A stretch of 64,000 nucleotides of DNA from Micrococcales bacterium 72-143 (GCA_001898835.1 MKVM01000001.1:461538-525537); one strand, 5' to 3'. Counted from the first letter of the stretch, positions 1 through 9,570 are shown. Program-made: numbers and translations. Notes: generated from the sequence alone by a model not told the origin.

Positions 1-495
1 GTCGAAGGGGGCGTCGGCCGTGAGCTGGTCGATGAACCGGAGGGCGAAGATGCCGTCGCCGAGCGCGTGCTGCACCTGCGGCACGAGCGCGACGTCGCCG
101 TCGGGAAGTCCCGCAGCGAGCAGCGTCCACAGCGGCCGCGCGAGGTCGAGGGGTCCGTTGAGCTCGCCGCCGAGCACCCGTTCGACATCGGCGGGATCGA
201 CCGCGTCGACGATGCGCACGTGCCAGTCGAGGTCCGGCTCGGCGGCGATCCACGCCGGGGTCGTCACGCCGAGGGGCATGGAACGCACCCGCATCCGCAG
301 CGCCGGCCAGCTCGCGACCACGTGACGCACGAGAGCGAACACGGCCTCACGGTCTAGAGCGCCGTCCGGACGTCGCAGCGGTCCCCCGTCGACGACGAGG
401 CCACCGGTGGGGCGCATCGTCTGGAACGCGGTCCAGTCGGCGACGAACTTCTCGTCGAGCGTGCGCATGAGCTCGACGGGTATCCGCTGGGTCAT
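1..495 (-). CDS. WS/DGAT-like acyltransferase, 3' end cut by window edge
   Basis: The first 165 residues of a condensation-type O-acyltransferase are present; the C-terminus lies outside the window. Residues 142-148 read QHALGDG, matching the HHxxxDG catalytic motif of wax ester synthase/diacylglycerol acyltransferases and PapA-type transferases. The catalytic histidine (His143) and DG are kept, while the first His is Gln. An 'NGPLDLARPLW' segment is also typical of this superfamily. The ATG shares one base with the TGA of the preceding glycosyltransferase gene (TGATG), so the two are probably translationally coupled. From its place in an exopolysaccharide locus I infer that it acylates a sugar or lipid of the polymer, although storage-lipid synthesis cannot be excluded. 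Confidence 0.6.
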   Translation of the reverse strand, partial: MTQRIPVELMRTLDEKFVADWTAFQTMRPTGGLVVDGGPLRRPDGALDREAVFALVRHVVASWPALRMRVRSMPLGVTTPAWIAAEPDLDWHVRIVDAVDPADVERVLGGELNGPLDLARPLWTLLAAGLPDGDVALVPQVQHALGDGIFALRFIDQLTADAPFD

Positions 496-1439
496 CAGCT
501 CTCCTCCTCGATCCGGGCAGCGGCCGCATCGGGAAGGCCGTCGACGACGATGGGTGCGGGGCGGTCGTCGTCGACGAATCGACCGCCGTCGAGCTCGAGA
601 CGTCGCGTGCCCGCGACCCCCGACACGATTCCCGCGAACATGGCGCGTTCCGCCGGGCCGCGGCGAGGGTCCCCGCGATGACGCAGCGCCCGGCGCGCGG
701 TGCGGCCCGCGAGGACCGCGAACATGCGGGCGCCGGTGACCCAGCGCATCCGGAGCCACTTGCCGACCAGCCCGCCGAGGCCCAGTCCGTACCCGCGGTA
801 CAGCGCCTCGTAGGCACCGTCGTCGCGGGTGTGCATGTGGTAGACGATGCAGCTCGGGTCGTGCACGACCGCGTATCCGGCGTCCAGGATGCGGCAGAAG
901 ATGTCGAGGTCCTCGGCACCGGCGAACCGTCGCCCCGCGCCCAGCACGTCGTCGAAGCCGCCCAGCCGGACCAGCACCTCCCGGCGGAACGCCATGAGCG
1001 CACCGTGGCCGGCGTCGAGCCCGTCCAGCACGCGGGTGTGGCGGGTCGGTTCGGCGGGGGCGACATGGTCCACCGTGGTGTGGTCGATCATCTCCCCCGT
1101 CACGGCGCCCACCCGCTCGTCGGCGAAGCGATCGAGGATGCCCTCGGTCCAGCGTTCGACCGCGACGCAGTCGTCGTCCGTGTAGACCAGGTAGGGACGG
1201 CGGGTCGCCGCGATGCCGACGTTGCGGGCGATCGAGAGCCCCTTCGTGTCGGTGCGCACGTAGCGCACGCCCGCCGCGCGGGCCACGAGGGCGGTCTCGT
1301 CGGTGGTGGACGCGGAGTCGACCACCAGGATCTCGGTCTCACGCGGGGTGTGCGCGATGATCGTGCCGAGCGCGGCCGCCAGCATCTCCGCCCGTTCGCG
1401 GGAGCAGACGACGACCGCGAGGTCACTCGGCGAGGGCAT
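495..1439 (-). CDS. Family 2 glycosyltransferase
   Basis: A 314-residue GT-A fold glycosyltransferase. The N-terminus has the nucleotide-binding strand 'LAVVVCSRERA', and a DDD triad at residues 88-90 ('VYTDDDCVAV') serves as the DxD metal/nucleotide-sugar motif. A later 'GAEDLDIFCRI' segment matches the ED acceptor region of GT2 enzymes. No membrane segment is evident, so it is probably cytosolic or peripheral. It overlaps the upstream GT4 gene by 17 bases and the downstream acyltransferase by one base, which indicates one operon. Its role is probably to add a sugar to the lipid-linked exopolysaccharide repeat; donor and linkage cannot be read from sequence. Confidence 0.8.
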   Translation of the reverse strand: MPSPSDLAVVVCSRERAEMLAAALGTIIAHTPRETEILVVDSASTTDETALVARAAGVRYVRTDTKGLSIARNVGIAATRRPYLVYTDDDCVAVERWTEGILDRFADERVGAVTGEMIDHTTVDHVAPAEPTRHTRVLDGLDAGHGALMAFRREVLVRLGGFDDVLGAGRRFAGAEDLDIFCRILDAGYAVVHDPSCIVYHMHTRDDGAYEALYRGYGLGLGGLVGKWLRMRWVTGARMFAVLAGRTARRALRHRGDPRRGPAERAMFAGIVSGVAGTRRLELDGGRFVDDDRPAPIVVDGLPDAAAARIEEES

Positions 1440-2634
1440 GCGTCACCTCCCACCGACGCTCCAGCGCCTCCCGGTACGCGCCCACGAGCGCCGCTCCCGC
1501 CGCGGCCCACCCGAGCTCGGCCGATCGGGCGGCGGCGGCCTCCGACATCCGCGCGAACGACGCGGGATCGTCGGCCAGGAGGTCGAGGTGGGCACGCAGG
1601 GCGTCGACGTCGCGCGGCTCGTGGAGGAGCCCGTGCACTCCGTGCTCGAGGTAGGCGCCGGCCGCGGTCGACACCAGCGGGACGCAGCCCGCGAGCTGGG
1701 CCTCGTAGGTCACGAGCGCGCTGCCCTCCTCGATGGTCGGCAGCACGAGGGCGTCCGCGGCGGCGAGCACCGCGCCCGGGTCGCTGGTGAACCCTCGCAG
1801 CTCGACGCCGGGCTGGGACAGCAACGGCGCCAGCACGGCCGCGTAGCCCGGGATCGCCTCGCCGTGCACGAGGAGCCGGCCGCCGACCGCCAGCCGCGAG
1901 CCCGCCCACGCGCGCAGCGCGTAGTGCAAGCCCTTGCGCGGCTCGATGCGGCCGAGGAACAGCACCGTCGGCGGCGCATCCGCGCGGCGGGTCCGAACGG
2001 GGATGTCCTCGAGCCGTGCGCCGTAGCGGTGACGTACGATCCGCCGCGGGTCGTGCCCGCGTTCGACGAAGCTGCGCTCGACGGCCGTCGACGGCGCGAG
2101 CACGGCGGTCGCCGCCGCCCACTCCTGCCGCTCGATCGCGAGATGCGCGGCGTTGGCCGCGTGCGAGGCGGTCGGCGGCAGCTCCACGCCGAGCAGGGCG
2201 CACTCCTCCGCCACCACCTGGTAGGCGTGGCCCGTATGCGTGTTGGGTGCCTCTCGCAGGCCGGCCGCGTCGACCTGCGCCGCCGCCGCGAGGGAGCGGC
2301 GTGCCGCAAGGGGCCAGGTGTGGACGACGTCCGGGCGGATGCGGCGCACCGCGGCGGCCGCCGCGCGGTCGTGAAGGCCGAACGCGCGATCGCGGCCGAT
2401 CGCGCGGTGCGGCACCCGCCGGCCCGCGAGCTGAAGGGGCGTCCGCAGCGAGGCGAGCCCCGGGATGCCGCGCGCCACGCTCGCGGTGACGAGGTGCACA
2501 TCGTGCCCCGCGGCGACGAGCTCCGTCACCTGGTTCCATGCCGTCCAGCCGATTCCGGGCGCGCCGATGGCGTGGGGGAACGAGTAGACGACAGAAAGCC
2601 GGCCGTTGCTCTCCGATCCTCGATGCGACGTCAT
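1423..2634 (-). CDS. Family 4 glycosyltransferase (GT-B)
   Basis: A 403-residue retaining GT-B enzyme. The C-terminal Rossmann half contains 'VLFLGRIEPRKGLHYAL' and the ExxxxxxxE donor-binding motif at about residues 302-311 (EEGSALVTYE). I place the start at the ATG at 2634 because GGAGGTG lies six bases upstream; an in-frame start 90 bases further upstream lacks such a site. It is the first gene of a minus-strand operon with the GT2 and acyltransferase genes and is divergent from the chain-length gene. It probably transfers a sugar in exopolysaccharide assembly. Confidence 0.8.
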   Translation of the reverse strand: MTSHRGSESNGRLSVVYSFPHAIGAPGIGWTAWNQVTELVAAGHDVHLVTASVARGIPGLASLRTPLQLAGRRVPHRAIGRDRAFGLHDRAAAAAVRRIRPDVVHTWPLAARRSLAAAAQVDAAGLREAPNTHTGHAYQVVAEECALLGVELPPTASHAANAAHLAIERQEWAAATAVLAPSTAVERSFVERGHDPRRIVRHRYGARLEDIPVRTRRADAPPTVLFLGRIEPRKGLHYALRAWAGSRLAVGGRLLVHGEAIPGYAAVLAPLLSQPGVELRGFTSDPGAVLAAADALVLPTIEEGSALVTYEAQLAGCVPLVSTAAGAYLEHGVHGLLHEPRDVDALRAHLDLLADDPASFARMSEAAAARSAELGWAAAGAALVGAYREALERRWEVTHALAE

Positions 2635-2901
2635 GGCTTTCACCTCCGTCGGGATCAGGTGATGTCCGTCACCCTGATGGGGCACATCCGTCCGGCGCAA
2701 GACCCCGGGGCGAATGTGGACCAAGATTCGTCCAGGTTTTACATATCGGCAACATGGCGGGGTGGAGGCCGAAACACGACCCCTGAGAGGGTGTCTCGTG
2801 AGGGACCCCGATACCCCTCACGTTCGGCCGCGTTCCACCTCCCCCCGTGTCGAGCAATGACGCCCTTCCGGAATGTCCTCCCCCGATCGGAAGGTTCCCG
2901 C
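2635..2901. promoter_or_regulatory. Divergent intergenic region of the exopolysaccharide locus
   Basis: This 267-bp gap holds the control region for both directions. For the plus strand I see TGGACC (2717-2722), a 17-bp spacer and TACATA (2740-2745), which predicts a start near 2752 and a leader of about 150 nt. In the leader, CCCT-GAG-AGGG and flanking CACGA/TCGTG can form a small hairpin around 2773-2803. A ribosome site GGAAGG lies before the ATG at 2902, and GGAGGTG (2641-2647, minus) lies before the GT4 gene. No small gene is convincing here. Confidence 0.45.
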
Positions 2902-3675
2902 ATGGACATCCCCCAGTACCTCCGGATCCTCTGGGCCCAGAAGTGGCTCCTTCTCGTCGGTCTCGTCGTCGCGGCGATCGCCGGGATGTTCGCCGGCTAC
3001 ACGATCACCGACGGCACCCTCACCTCGCGCGTCACGCCGAGCTACCGGGCTGCGTCGACGGTGCTCGTGGGCAGCGCGAGCCAGCCCATCTTCCAGGCCG
3101 AGACACCCGTGACCGAGGGCACCGCCCTCCCCCAGACCCGCGACCTCACGCAGACCGCCGTCGTGTACGCCTACCTCGTCGCCGGCGAGGAGATCCGCGC
3201 GGATGTCGAGGCGCAGCTCGGTCCGCTGCGGGACGGGGAGTCGATCACCGCCGTCCGACGCACCACACAGCCGGGCGGGGACGAGTCGTCGCCCGGGCGG
3301 TTCTCGCTGCCGATCCTCGACGTCATCGGCACGGCCGCGAGCGCGTCGCGCGCCGAAGAGATCTCGCGCACGGCGACGGCGGCCTTCGAGTCGTACGTCG
3401 AGAAGGAGCAGGACGCCTCCGGGATCGACGCGGGCGCGCGCGTGCAGCTCACCACGCTCGACTCCCGGCCCGCCGAGGACGTCACCAAGAGCGGATCGAT
3501 GCTGCCCCTCATCGTGACCGGCCTCGCGGTCTTCCTGGCGTTCGTGATCGCGGCGTTCGTCGTGTGGAACGTCCAGACCGGACGGGCACGACGGAGGGCG
3601 GAGTCGCCCGACGACGGCACGACCCCCGCGCGCACCGGGCTGAGCATGGCGACGCCCGCCTACGAGTCGCGCTGA
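2902..3675 (+). CDS. Wzz-like polysaccharide chain-length/co-polymerase protein
   Basis: A 257-residue protein with the layout of a polysaccharide co-polymerase: a short cytosolic start 'MDIPQYLRILWAQKW', a first membrane helix at about 17-36, an external domain, and a second helix at about 200-223. No Walker tyrosine-kinase domain is fused, so it resembles the Wzz or CapA/YwqC type rather than the BY-kinase type. The start at 2902 is supported by GGAAGG seven bases upstream; longer in-frame readings run antisense through the GT genes. It heads a tight operon with Wzy, GT2, Wzx and two lipoproteins and probably sets polymer length together with Wzy. Confidence 0.75.
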   Translation: MDIPQYLRILWAQKWLLLVGLVVAAIAGMFAGYTITDGTLTSRVTPSYRAASTVLVGSASQPIFQAETPVTEGTALPQTRDLTQTAVVYAYLVAGEEIRADVEAQLGPLRDGESITAVRRTTQPGGDESSPGRFSLPILDVIGTAASASRAEEISRTATAAFESYVEKEQDASGIDAGARVQLTTLDSRPAEDVTKSGSMLPLIVTGLAVFLAFVIAAFVVWNVQTGRARRRAESPDDGTTPARTGLSMATPAYESR

Positions 3676-3685
3676 CGCGACGGCC

Positions 3686-5137
3686 ATGTCGATCCCGACC
3701 GACGCCCCCGGCGTCGCGATGGCGGCTCAGCCGCCCGGCGCGCGGCACGACGGCGCGCTCCGCCGCGCGGCGCGCGGTCCGGCGGTGGCGCTCATCGCGC
3801 TGCTCGTGATGATCATGCTCGTGCCGATCCGCACCTACGCGATCCCGGTGCCGTTGCCGTTCCAGCTGGAGCCGTACCGGCTGCTCATCGCCCTGCTCAT
3901 CGTGGCCGCCGTATTCGCCGCGCTCGCGAACCCGCGGATGCGCATCCGGCCGGTCGCCTTCGGCGTGCCGTTCGGGTTCTTCGTCGGCACGCTCGCGCTC
4001 TCCATGGTGGCGAACATCGTCCCGCTCGCGCAGCAGGGGCTCGTGGGCACCGCGTTCGGCGGGCTCGTGAACCTGCTATTCATCCTGAGCGTGTTCTTCC
4101 TGGTGCGCCAGTTCCTCTCGTCGGAGCGCCTCGTGATGACCACGCTGTCGTTCCTGGCCTGGTCGGGAACGCTCGTCGCGTTCTTCGCGATCGTGGAACG
4201 CGCCACCCGCGTCAACGTGTTCCTGATGCTCGGCGAGGTGCTGCCGCTCGAGACGCTGCGCAGCATCGCGGACGACTACCGGGCGGGTGGGGCGCGCTCC
4301 TTCGGTTCGGCGCAGCATCCGATCGCGCTCTCGGTGATGCTGTGCATGCTCATCCCGATCGTGCTGTACCTCGCGCGCGAGGCCGGCTGGCCGCGCAACC
4401 GGGTCACCCGTGCCCTCGTGCACGGCGGGATGCTCGTGGTTCTGTTCGGCGGCATCGGTGTGGCCGTCTCCCGCACGGGCGTCGTGGTGCTGGCCGCGAT
4501 GCTCGCCGTCACCCTGCTGCTGCGGCCCGTGATCGGCGTGTCGATCCTGCTCGCCGGGGTGCCGGCACTCCTGCTCGCCTCGCTCGCGAGCCCCAAGACC
4601 GTCTCCTCGACGGTGCTGTCGTTCCTCGACGTGGACTCGCTCGTCGCCTCGCAGTACACCTCGCCGGGATGGGCGGGGCAGGGACGTCTCGCTGACCTCG
4701 GTCCCGCGTTCCAGCTCGTCGCGCAGCACCCGCTGCTCGGCACCGGATACGGCGGTCGGATCGTCGTCGGCGAGGACGCGAACGGCTTCATCCTCGACAA
4801 CCAGGTGCTCGGCATCCTCATGGACTCCGGGGTGATCGGCGTGATCGGGCTCGCGGTCTTCGTCCTGGTGCCGTTCCTCCTGCTCTTGCGCCATGCGCTC
4901 GACCCGGCGGTGCCGGCCCGCTACCGTTCGCTGGCCTTCGCGCTCGCGGTGTCGACGGCGGGCTACGCGGCGGCGATGTTCTTCTATGATGCCTTCGGCT
5001 TCATGCAGACCCTGCTCGTGCTCTGCGTGCTGTGGGCCGTGGGCGCGTGGGTGCTGACCGAGGCGCCGGGCGCACGCCGGCTCCGGGCGCCGTCGCCGGA
5101 ACCCGCACCGGCGGACGTCGCGGAGGCCGCCCCGTGA
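3686..5137 (+). CDS. O-antigen ligase/polymerase family protein (Wzy-like)
   Basis: A 483-residue polytopic protein with about ten to twelve hydrophobic helices and a larger external loop around 'RSFGSAQHPIALSVM' and 'GTGYGGRIVVGEDANGF', as in the Wzy_C family. The start is ten bases after the chain-length gene, with only a weak ribosome site. Its stop codon overlaps the GTG of the next gene (GTGA). Between Wzz-like and Wzx-like genes, its expected job is to polymerise lipid-linked repeats outside the membrane. O-antigen ligases share the fold, but a polymerase fits the neighbours better. Confidence 0.7.
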   Translation: MSIPTDAPGVAMAAQPPGARHDGALRRAARGPAVALIALLVMIMLVPIRTYAIPVPLPFQLEPYRLLIALLIVAAVFAALANPRMRIRPVAFGVPFGFFVGTLALSMVANIVPLAQQGLVGTAFGGLVNLLFILSVFFLVRQFLSSERLVMTTLSFLAWSGTLVAFFAIVERATRVNVFLMLGEVLPLETLRSIADDYRAGGARSFGSAQHPIALSVMLCMLIPIVLYLAREAGWPRNRVTRALVHGGMLVVLFGGIGVAVSRTGVVVLAAMLAVTLLLRPVIGVSILLAGVPALLLASLASPKTVSSTVLSFLDVDSLVASQYTSPGWAGQGRLADLGPAFQLVAQHPLLGTGYGGRIVVGEDANGFILDNQVLGILMDSGVIGVIGLAVFVLVPFLLLLRHALDPAVPARYRSLAFALAVSTAGYAAAMFFYDAFGFMQTLLVLCVLWAVGAWVLTEAPGARRLRAPSPEPAPADVAEAAP

Positions 5138-5973
5138 CCGCGCCGATGAGCGTGATCGTGCCCGCGCACGACGAGGCCGCCGTCATCGGGGTCAACCTCG
5201 CCCGGATGTCGGTCGGCTGCCCCGCCGGTGCGCTCGAGTTCGTCGTGGTGCCGAACGGCTGCAGCGACGACACGGCGCGCGTCGCGCGCGAGGCGTTGCC
5301 GGGTGCCGTCGTGGTCGAGCTGCCGGGCGGCTCGAAGATCGCTGCGCTCAACGCGGGCGACGCGGCGGCGAGCCACGGAATCCGGGCCTACGTCGACGCC
5401 GATGTGCGGGTGGACGCCGCGACCCTCCTCGCACTCGCCGTGGCCCTCGACACCCCGGAGGCGCGCATCGCCGCGCCGCGGTTCACGGTCGACACGAGCC
5501 GCTCCTCGCTCTTCGTGCGCGCCCACTACCGAGTCTGGGAGCACACCGACTACCGGCGCAACGGCCACGTCGGCTCCGGGATCTACGCCCTGTCCGCCGC
5601 GGGGCGCGCCCGCTTCGGCCTCTTCCCGGAGGTGATCGCCGACGACCGCTACGCGCAGCAGCTGTTCGCGCCCGAGGAGCGCATCGTGCTCGACGGCCAC
5701 GAGTTCGAGGTTCCGGCGCCGCGGACGCTCCGGGCGCAGATCCGCCGCGCGACCCGGATCCACCGCGGGAACGCGGAGCTCGCGGATGAGCACCCCGAGC
5801 TCGGACCGGGCGGGGCGGCGCGGCACGGCGGGCTGCTCGGGCGGGTCGCCCGGCGGCCGTCCCTCTGGCCCGCCTTCCCGGTCTACCTCGTCGGCACGCT
5901 CGGGCCCCGCTTGCGGGCCGCCGGCCCGCGGGCACCGCTCGGCTGGGAACGCGACGAGACGAGCCGTCGATGA
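5134..5973 (+). CDS. Family 2 glycosyltransferase
   Basis: A 279-residue GT2 enzyme opening with 'MSVIVPAHDEAAVIG' and carrying the DxD motif DAD at 88-90 ('AYVDADVRVD'). I chose the GTG at 5134: it overlaps the upstream stop in a GTGA junction and has GGAGG at 5122-5126, seven bases ahead. The gene ends in an ATGA overlap with the flippase gene. No membrane helices are obvious. It probably adds one sugar to the exopolysaccharide repeat on the cytosolic face. Confidence 0.78.
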   Translation: MTAPMSVIVPAHDEAAVIGVNLARMSVGCPAGALEFVVVPNGCSDDTARVAREALPGAVVVELPGGSKIAALNAGDAAASHGIRAYVDADVRVDAATLLALAVALDTPEARIAAPRFTVDTSRSSLFVRAHYRVWEHTDYRRNGHVGSGIYALSAAGRARFGLFPEVIADDRYAQQLFAPEERIVLDGHEFEVPAPRTLRAQIRRATRIHRGNAELADEHPELGPGGAARHGGLLGRVARRPSLWPAFPVYLVGTLGPRLRAAGPRAPLGWERDETSRR

Positions 5974-7520
5974 CCGCGCAGCAGGAGACCGCCCGGCCCG
6001 GGAGCACGCAGTCGGGAACCCCCAGCGCGGCGCCCGCCGACCTCGCGCACCGGGCCTCCCGGGGCACGCTCGTGACTGCGGGTGGCCTGTGGGGCAGGGC
6101 ACTCCTGCAGACCGCGTCGACGGTGGTGCTCGCCCGCCTGCTCGACCCCACCGACTTCGGTCTGCTCGCGATGATCACGGCCATCGTCGGGGTCGCCGAC
6201 CTGTTCCGCGACTTCGGGATGACGGCGGCCCTCATCCAGAGCCGCACCATGACCGCCCGACTGTGGTCGAGCGCGCTCTGGCTCTCCGCGGTGCTCGGCA
6301 CGGTGCTGTCGATCGCGGTCGCCGCGCTCGCGCCGCTCATCGCCCTGCTCTACGACGAGCCGCAGCTCGTGCTCCTGACGATCGTCATCTCGCCCACCCT
6401 GCTCATCAACGGCCTCGCGATGCCCATGCAGGCCAAGCTCCAGCGCGAGCTGCGCTTCACGACGCTCGCCCATATCGACGTCGGATCGATGCTCGCGGGC
6501 GTGCTGCTCTCCATCGCGGCCGCCCTGCTCGGCTGGGGTGTCTGGTCGCTCGTGCTGCTCGCCGGCGCGGGGCAGCTCTACCGACTCGTCGCCCTCTGGA
6601 TCTGCGCGCGGCCCCGCTTCGGACCCCCGCGGATCTCGCGGGACGTGCTTCCGCTCGTCACGACGGGAGGCAGCGTGTTCGGAGTGCAGCTGCTGAACTA
6701 CGGCGCACGCAACCTCGACAACGTCATCATCGGATTCCAGCTCGGACCGCAGCAGCTCGGCTTCTACTCGCGTGCCTACGCGCTGTTCCTGCTGCCGCTG
6801 CAGCAGCTGAACGGACCGCTCGGCCGGGTGGCGCTGCCGGTGCTGTCGACCTTGCGCGACGACCCCGCACGATTCCGCAACTACATCCGGGGCGCCGTGC
6901 TCGTCATCGGCTATCTGACGCTGCCGAGCTATGCGGTGGCCGCGGCGGTCTCGGCGCCGCTCATCGCGCTGCTGCTCGGACCGGGATGGGAGCCCGCCGC
7001 TCTCGTCTTCTCGCTGCTCGCGGTGGCCGGCGTCGTGCAGGCGGTCGGCAGCGTGCAGGGCTGGCTGTACCTCACGCTGGAGCGCGCACACCGCCAGCTC
7101 GTCTACTACGCGATCACCCGGCCGCTCATCATCGGGGGGTTCTTCCTCGGCGTCTGGTGGGGCGGGATCGCCGGCGTCGCCCTCATCTACAGCCTCCTGA
7201 CACTCCTGCTCGCGGTGCCCGGCTTCTGGTTCGCGATCCGCGGCACCTTCGTCCGCGGCAGCGACATCCTCGGACCGCTCGTGCGCCCCGTGCTCGTCGC
7301 TCTTCCGGCGTTCGGCTGCGCCTTCCTGGCCGCGCATTGGATCGACGCCCCCGCGGCCGTCGAGCTGCTCGTGGGGTGCCTGGCGGGTCTCGTGCCGATC
7401 GCCGCCGCGACGGCCGTCCCGGCGTACCGGCGCGACATCCGGCGGATCGCGGGATTCGTCGCGCAGGTGCGGCGTCGTCCTGCATCCGCCGCCTCACCCG
7501 TCGATGGGGACCCGGTGTGA
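5970..7520 (+). CDS. Oligosaccharide flippase (Wzx, MOP superfamily)
   Basis: A 516-residue polytopic membrane protein with about 12-14 helices. The N-terminal part ('ASRGTLVTAGGLWGRALLQ' followed by 'LARLLDPTDFGLLAMI') is the signature of lipopolysaccharide/teichuronic-acid flippases such as TuaB and WzxC. It should export undecaprenyl-linked repeat units to the outer face. The ATG overlaps the previous stop (ATGA), and its TGA overlaps the GTG of the SGNH lipoprotein gene, so synthesis is coupled along the operon. Confidence 0.82.
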   Translation: MTAQQETARPGSTQSGTPSAAPADLAHRASRGTLVTAGGLWGRALLQTASTVVLARLLDPTDFGLLAMITAIVGVADLFRDFGMTAALIQSRTMTARLWSSALWLSAVLGTVLSIAVAALAPLIALLYDEPQLVLLTIVISPTLLINGLAMPMQAKLQRELRFTTLAHIDVGSMLAGVLLSIAAALLGWGVWSLVLLAGAGQLYRLVALWICARPRFGPPRISRDVLPLVTTGGSVFGVQLLNYGARNLDNVIIGFQLGPQQLGFYSRAYALFLLPLQQLNGPLGRVALPVLSTLRDDPARFRNYIRGAVLVIGYLTLPSYAVAAAVSAPLIALLLGPGWEPAALVFSLLAVAGVVQAVGSVQGWLYLTLERAHRQLVYYAITRPLIIGGFFLGVWWGGIAGVALIYSLLTLLLAVPGFWFAIRGTFVRGSDILGPLVRPVLVALPAFGCAFLAAHWIDAPAAVELLVGCLAGLVPIAAATAVPAYRRDIRRIAGFVAQVRRRPASAASPVDGDPV

Positions 7521-8395
7521 GACGCAGCGCGGCCGCGTCGGTCGTCGTCGTCGCGGCCTTCCTGCTCGCGGCGTGCGGCGGCGGCAGCGTGCCCGCCCCG
7601 CCGTCACCCGCTCCCCCGGCCACGATCAGGGCGGCCGTCCGGCCGGCGGTCATCGACGAGGTGAGTCGAATCGCGGTGCTCGGCGACTCCATCACCCTCG
7701 GCGTCAACGCCTGCGCCGCCGACGACCGTATCTGCGGGCGGGCCTCCTGGGCCACCGGCGGCACGGAGGTCGACTCGCTCGCCGTGCGCGCCGCCGCTCA
7801 GAACCCCGATGCCGCCGTCACCGCCCTCGCCCGCGACGGCGCCCGGCTCTCGACGGCGATAGGGAACCTCGACCGCGTGCGGGAGGCGCGCGCGGAGCTA
7901 GTGATCGTCTTCCTCGGCGCGAACGACGCCTGCGCGCCCTCGCTCGCCGAGATGACCGACGTCGCGACGTTCCGCTCCGAGCTCGAGGAGCTGCTCGGCG
8001 CGTTGCACGCCGACGGCGCCCGCATGCTCGTGGTGCAGGTGCCCGACATCGAGCAGGTGTGGGAGCAGGGGCACCGCAACGCGAAGGCGCTGCGGGTGTG
8101 GGCGTCGACCCCGGCGTGCCGCTCGTTGCTCGGCGACGCCGATGACACGGGGGATGCGGGCTCTGCGCGGCGCCAGGCCGTCACCGATCGCGTCGACGCG
8201 TTCAACGCCGCCATCGCCGAGGTGTGCACGCCTGCGATCGCGTGCACGACCGACGGCGGCGCGGTGCACGACTACCCGTTCCGCTCCCCCGAGCTATCGC
8301 CCATCGACTTCTTCCACCCGTCGGAGCTGGGTCAGTCGGTGATCGCCGGGCTGGTCTGGGACGCGCTCGAGTCGGTTCCCGCGAGGGCGGGCTGA
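7517..8395 (+). CDS. SGNH/GDSL-hydrolase lipoprotein
   Basis: A 292-residue exported esterase-like protein. The signal peptide ends in the lipobox 'LLAAC' with Cys20, so it should be anchored on the outer membrane face. The catalytic serine is in 'VLGDSITLG' (Ser58), block III is 'GANDAC', and the Asp/His pair is in 'DFFHPS' near the end. The GTG start at 7517 overlaps the flippase stop (GTGA). Within the Wzx operon I infer a role in adding or removing acyl groups on the exported polysaccharide. The substrate is unknown. Confidence 0.78.
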   Translation: MRRSAAASVVVVAAFLLAACGGGSVPAPPSPAPPATIRAAVRPAVIDEVSRIAVLGDSITLGVNACAADDRICGRASWATGGTEVDSLAVRAAAQNPDAAVTALARDGARLSTAIGNLDRVREARAELVIVFLGANDACAPSLAEMTDVATFRSELEELLGALHADGARMLVVQVPDIEQVWEQGHRNAKALRVWASTPACRSLLGDADDTGDAGSARRQAVTDRVDAFNAAIAEVCTPAIACTTDGGAVHDYPFRSPELSPIDFFHPSELGQSVIAGLVWDALESVPARAG

Positions 8396-9549
8396 TGCGC
8401 GCCGGAGCGGCGCGGCGCGCGGGGCTGCTCGCCCCGCTCGTGGCGGTCTCGCTCGTCGCCTGCCAGGGACTGCCCGGCACGGGCACGACCGCTCCCGCGG
8501 TGATGAGGGTCTCCCCCGACGGCAGCGGGGAGTGCACCCCGTCCTCGCCCTGCCGCCTCGAGACCGCCATCGCCCGCGCCGGAAGCGGCACGCGCATCGA
8601 ACTCGGCGACGGCGACTACGGCGACATCCGGATCGACGGCGGATCCCGCTACGGCGACTTCGCCGAGCCCGTGGTCATCGCGCCGGCCGGCGAAGCGGCA
8701 CCGCGGATCGCTGGCCTGCGGACCTCGACCCCCTCGATCCGCCTCGAGGACCTCACGATCGCGGGCCTCCTCTCCTTCGACGACGGCGCCGACGGCGGTC
8801 AGGCGGTGCGGGTCCACGTCACCGGGAGCGGCATGTTCGCGCGCGCGGACCACCTTCGGGTGATCGACTCGCTCTTCGAGGGCGGCAGCTCGATCGACGG
8901 CATCCAGATCGCGGGGGCGAGCGACGTGCTCGTCGAGGGGACCACCGTGCGCGACTACGACCAGGAGATCGACAACGGACGCCACGCCGACTGCATCCAG
9001 CTGTTCGACGTCTCGGACGTGGTGCTCCGGGGCAACCGGCTCTCCAACTGCTACAACTCGGGACTCATCATCTCGGGCGGTGGGCGCGGCATCCAGGGTC
9101 TCGTGATCGAGGCGAACTTCGTGCAGGGCTGCGTCGTGAAGGGGCCGCGCTGCGGCGGCGGCTCGACGGCGGAGCTGCGCGAGCAGTCGGTGAGCGGCCT
9201 CGTGGTGCGCAACAACACCTTCCTCAACGGCTCGGTGCGCTGGGGTTCCGTCGCGGGCGCCGTGTTCGACCGCAACGTGGTCGGCTATCTGAGCGACTGC
9301 GATGCGCACATCACGAACTCGATCGTGCTCGGCTGGAACAGCAAGATGTGCCGCACCCCCGCTTCACTCGACACCGACGGCAACCGCGCCGGCGAGTACA
9401 CCCCGGTCGACGCGGCCTCGGGTCAGCTCGCACCCGTCGACCCCGAGCAGGTGAGGATCCAGCCCTGGGGAGACCCGAAGCCCGCGAAGGCCGGGATCGA
9501 CGGCACCGCGCTCCCCGCGGACGTCGCGGGCGCCGTCGCCGCAGGCTGA
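8395..9549 (+). CDS. Right-handed beta-helix lipoprotein
   Basis: A 384-residue protein with a lipobox 'LVAC' (Cys23). A region rich in short strands with repeated V/I-x-N/D steps follows ('VVLRGNRLSNCYNSGLII', 'LVVRNNTFLNG'), the pattern of parallel beta-helix proteins such as pectate-lyase-like and chondroitinase B-like folds. The opening 'VSPDGSGECTPSSPCRLETA' is typical of extracellular beta-helix proteins. Its ATG overlaps the SGNH stop (TGATG). I infer polysaccharide binding, trimming or epimerisation; no catalytic residues can be assigned with confidence. It ends 21 bp from a convergent gene, with no clear terminator between them. Confidence 0.7.
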   Translation: MRAGAARRAGLLAPLVAVSLVACQGLPGTGTTAPAVMRVSPDGSGECTPSSPCRLETAIARAGSGTRIELGDGDYGDIRIDGGSRYGDFAEPVVIAPAGEAAPRIAGLRTSTPSIRLEDLTIAGLLSFDDGADGGQAVRVHVTGSGMFARADHLRVIDSLFEGGSSIDGIQIAGASDVLVEGTTVRDYDQEIDNGRHADCIQLFDVSDVVLRGNRLSNCYNSGLIISGGGRGIQGLVIEANFVQGCVVKGPRCGGGSTAELREQSVSGLVVRNNTFLNGSVRWGSVAGAVFDRNVVGYLSDCDAHITNSIVLGWNSKMCRTPASLDTDGNRAGEYTPVDAASGQLAPVDPEQVRIQPWGDPKPAKAGIDGTALPADVAGAVAAG

Positions 9550-9570
9550 GACGCCGGAGACGCGTTCCGC